Origin: an uncultured Janibacter sp.
Lineage (GTDB): Bacteria; Actinomycetota; Actinomycetes; Actinomycetales; Dermatophilaceae
Direction of reading: 5' to 3'
Assembly: GCA_946222495.1 (NCBI GenBank)
Contig: CAMICF010000144.1
Span: 1 to 7,502 of the forward strand
DNA length: 7,502 nt
Both the position numbers and the translations under genes were made by a program. Below are positions 6,258-7,502 of this stretch, one piece after another. Under the pieces are notes generated by a model. That model saw only the letters and a program-made list of their open reading frames with translations, had not been told where the DNA came from and did no database searches. Numbering within the stretch: position 1 is the first letter of the stretch; each line of letters begins with the position of its first letter.

Positions 6258-7502
6258 ATGAAGGTTCTCTCCGCCGTCGCCTGGCCTTATGCCAACGGGC
6301 CCCGCCACCTCGGTCACGTCGCCGGGTTCGGGGTGCCCTCCGACGTCTTCAGCCGGTACATGCGGATGGCGGGGCATGACGTCCTCATGGTCAGCGGGTC
6401 CGACGAGCACGGCACGCCGATCCTCGTCCTCGCCGACCAGCAGGGGACGACGGCCCGCGAGCTCGTGGACGTCCACCACGCGACGATCGCCCACGAGCTG
6501 GCCGACCTCGGCTGCTCCTACGACCTCTACACGCGCACGACGGCCCGCAACCACGCCCAGGTCGTCCAGGCCCTCTTCGAGCAGTGCCGGGCCAACGGCT
6601 ACTTCCTCGAGCAGACCCAGCAGGTCGCGCTCGACGCCCGGACCGGTCGCACCCTGCCGGACCGGTACATCGAGGGCACCTGCCCCATCTGCGGCTACGA
6701 GGACGCCCGCGGCGACCAGTGCGACAACTGCGGCAACCAGCTCGAGCCGAGCGACCTCAAGGACCCGCGCAGCAAGGTCGACGGGTCGACGCCGGAGTTC
6801 GGCGAGACCGAGCACTTCTTCCTCGACCTGCCCGCGCTCGCGGACGCCCTGCGGTTCTACCTCGAGGGCCGCGAGGCCACGGGGACGTGGCGCCCCAACG
6901 TCATCCGGTTCAGCCTGAACATCCTCGACGACATCCGCCCGCGTGCGATGACCCGCGACATCGACTGGGGTATCCCCCTGCCGGGTGAGCTGGGCGACAA
7001 GTACCCCACCAAGCGCTTCTACGTGTGGTTCGACGCCGTCATCGGGTACCTCTCGGCCTCCATCGAGTGGGCCCGTCGCCAGGGCGACCCGGAGCGGTGG
7101 CGCGACTGGTGGAACGACCCCGAGGCGCTCTCCTACTACTTCATGGGCAAGGACAACATCACCTTCCACAGCCAGATCTGGCCGGCGGAGCTCCTCGCGT
7201 ACGCCGGCAAGGGGGCGAAGGGGGGTGAGCCCGGTGGGTTCGGCGAGCTGAACCTCCCGACGGAGGTCGTCTCCAGCGAGTTCCTCACGATGGAGTCCCG
7301 GCAGTTCTCCTCGAGCCGCGGTCACGTCATCGGCGTGCGGCACGTCCTCGAGATCTACGGCCCGGACCCGCTGCGCTACTTCATCTGCGCGGCCGGCCCG
7401 GAGAACCAGGACGCCGACTTCACCTGGCCGGACTTCGTCCAGCGCAACAACTCCGAGCTCGTCGCCGGCTGGGGCAACCTCGTCAACCGCACCGCGTCGA
7501 TG
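6258..7502 (+). CDS. metG: Methionyl-tRNA synthetase, 3' end beyond the window
   Basis: Class I aminoacyl-tRNA synthetase that charges tRNA-Met in the cytoplasm. The first 415 codons are present and still open at the window edge; a full protein of this type has roughly 550-600 residues, so the missing part is the end of the anticodon-binding region. PYANGPRHLGH (10-20) carries the HIGH signature as HLGH. SGSDEHGTPI (46-55) is the conserved methionine-pocket strand. The zinc knuckle is C142, C145, C155, C158 (CPICG...CDNCG). YVWFDAVIGYLS (255-266) and YFMGKDNITFHSQIWPAEL (294-312) are further family blocks. The KMSKS loop is QFSSS at 349-353, with neither lysine. PENQDADFTW (381-390) resembles Streptomyces-type MetG, from memory. 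Translation starts at ATG 6258, probably without a leader. Confidence 0.96.
   Translation, partial: MKVLSAVAWPYANGPRHLGHVAGFGVPSDVFSRYMRMAGHDVLMVSGSDEHGTPILVLADQQGTTARELVDVHHATIAHELADLGCSYDLYTRTTARNHAQVVQALFEQCRANGYFLEQTQQVALDARTGRTLPDRYIEGTCPICGYEDARGDQCDNCGNQLEPSDLKDPRSKVDGSTPEFGETEHFFLDLPALADALRFYLEGREATGTWRPNVIRFSLNILDDIRPRAMTRDIDWGIPLPGELGDKYPTKRFYVWFDAVIGYLSASIEWARRQGDPERWRDWWNDPEALSYYFMGKDNITFHSQIWPAELLAYAGKGAKGGEPGGFGELNLPTEVVSSEFLTMESRQFSSSRGHVIGVRHVLEIYGPDPLRYFICAAGPENQDADFTWPDFVQRNNSELVAGWGNLVNRTASM

Noticed and set aside
5277..7343. A 688-residue minus-strand open frame covering metG, tetR and the intergenic region.
   Set aside because: It is antisense to two clear genes and low in complexity (E, D, V, R, G rich), as GC-rich shadows are. 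Only its last 60 residues, with their own ribosome site, look real.

Overview
The window is high-GC, densely coding DNA with strongly G/C-biased third codon positions. Four genes have a TANNNT -10 hexamer close to the start. Together with a C-A-B succinate dehydrogenase operon and an actinobacterial-looking MetRS, this points to an actinomycete chromosome, probably Micrococcales and perhaps the Intrasporangiaceae. The family-level placement is an impression from protein resemblance, not a measured result.

Layout: (1) 54-737, minus strand, a stand-alone Rossmann-fold protein of the spermidine-synthase-like class. (2) 738-873, a divergent control region. (3) 874-4353, plus strand, sdhC-sdhA-sdhB, a complete three-subunit succinate:quinone oxidoreductase with one membrane cytochrome b and no sdhD. 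(4) 4354-4438, two tandem hairpins closing the operon, the second a perfect 22-bp stem that also faces the convergent gene. (5) 4439-5230, minus strand, a CPBP-family membrane protease-like protein. (6) 5277-5459, minus strand, a 60-residue single-span membrane protein, separated from the CPBP gene by a perfect 13-bp hairpin. (7) 5460-5600, an AT-rich divergent control region with nested palindromes. (8) 5601-6191, plus strand, a TetR-type regulator. (9) 6258 to the window end, plus strand, metG (methionyl-tRNA synthetase), cut after 415 codons.

The sdhCAB products form one complex: SdhA oxidises succinate on a covalent FAD, SdhB passes electrons through three iron-sulfur clusters, and SdhC is expected to carry two b hemes and reduce (mena)quinone. 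The genes are translationally linked (16-nt gap C/A, 4-nt GTGA overlap A/B). The TetR gene and the 60-residue membrane protein gene are divergent and share a palindrome-rich intergenic region, so a local regulator-target pair is plausible. The other genes look like independent housekeeping or accessory units. I see no mobile element, CRISPR array, RNA gene or clear sign of gene transfer. Most of the window is ordinary core genome. The best candidates for something little described are the TetR/small membrane protein pair, the leaderless promoter set, and the two helically phased TCAC boxes before sdhC.
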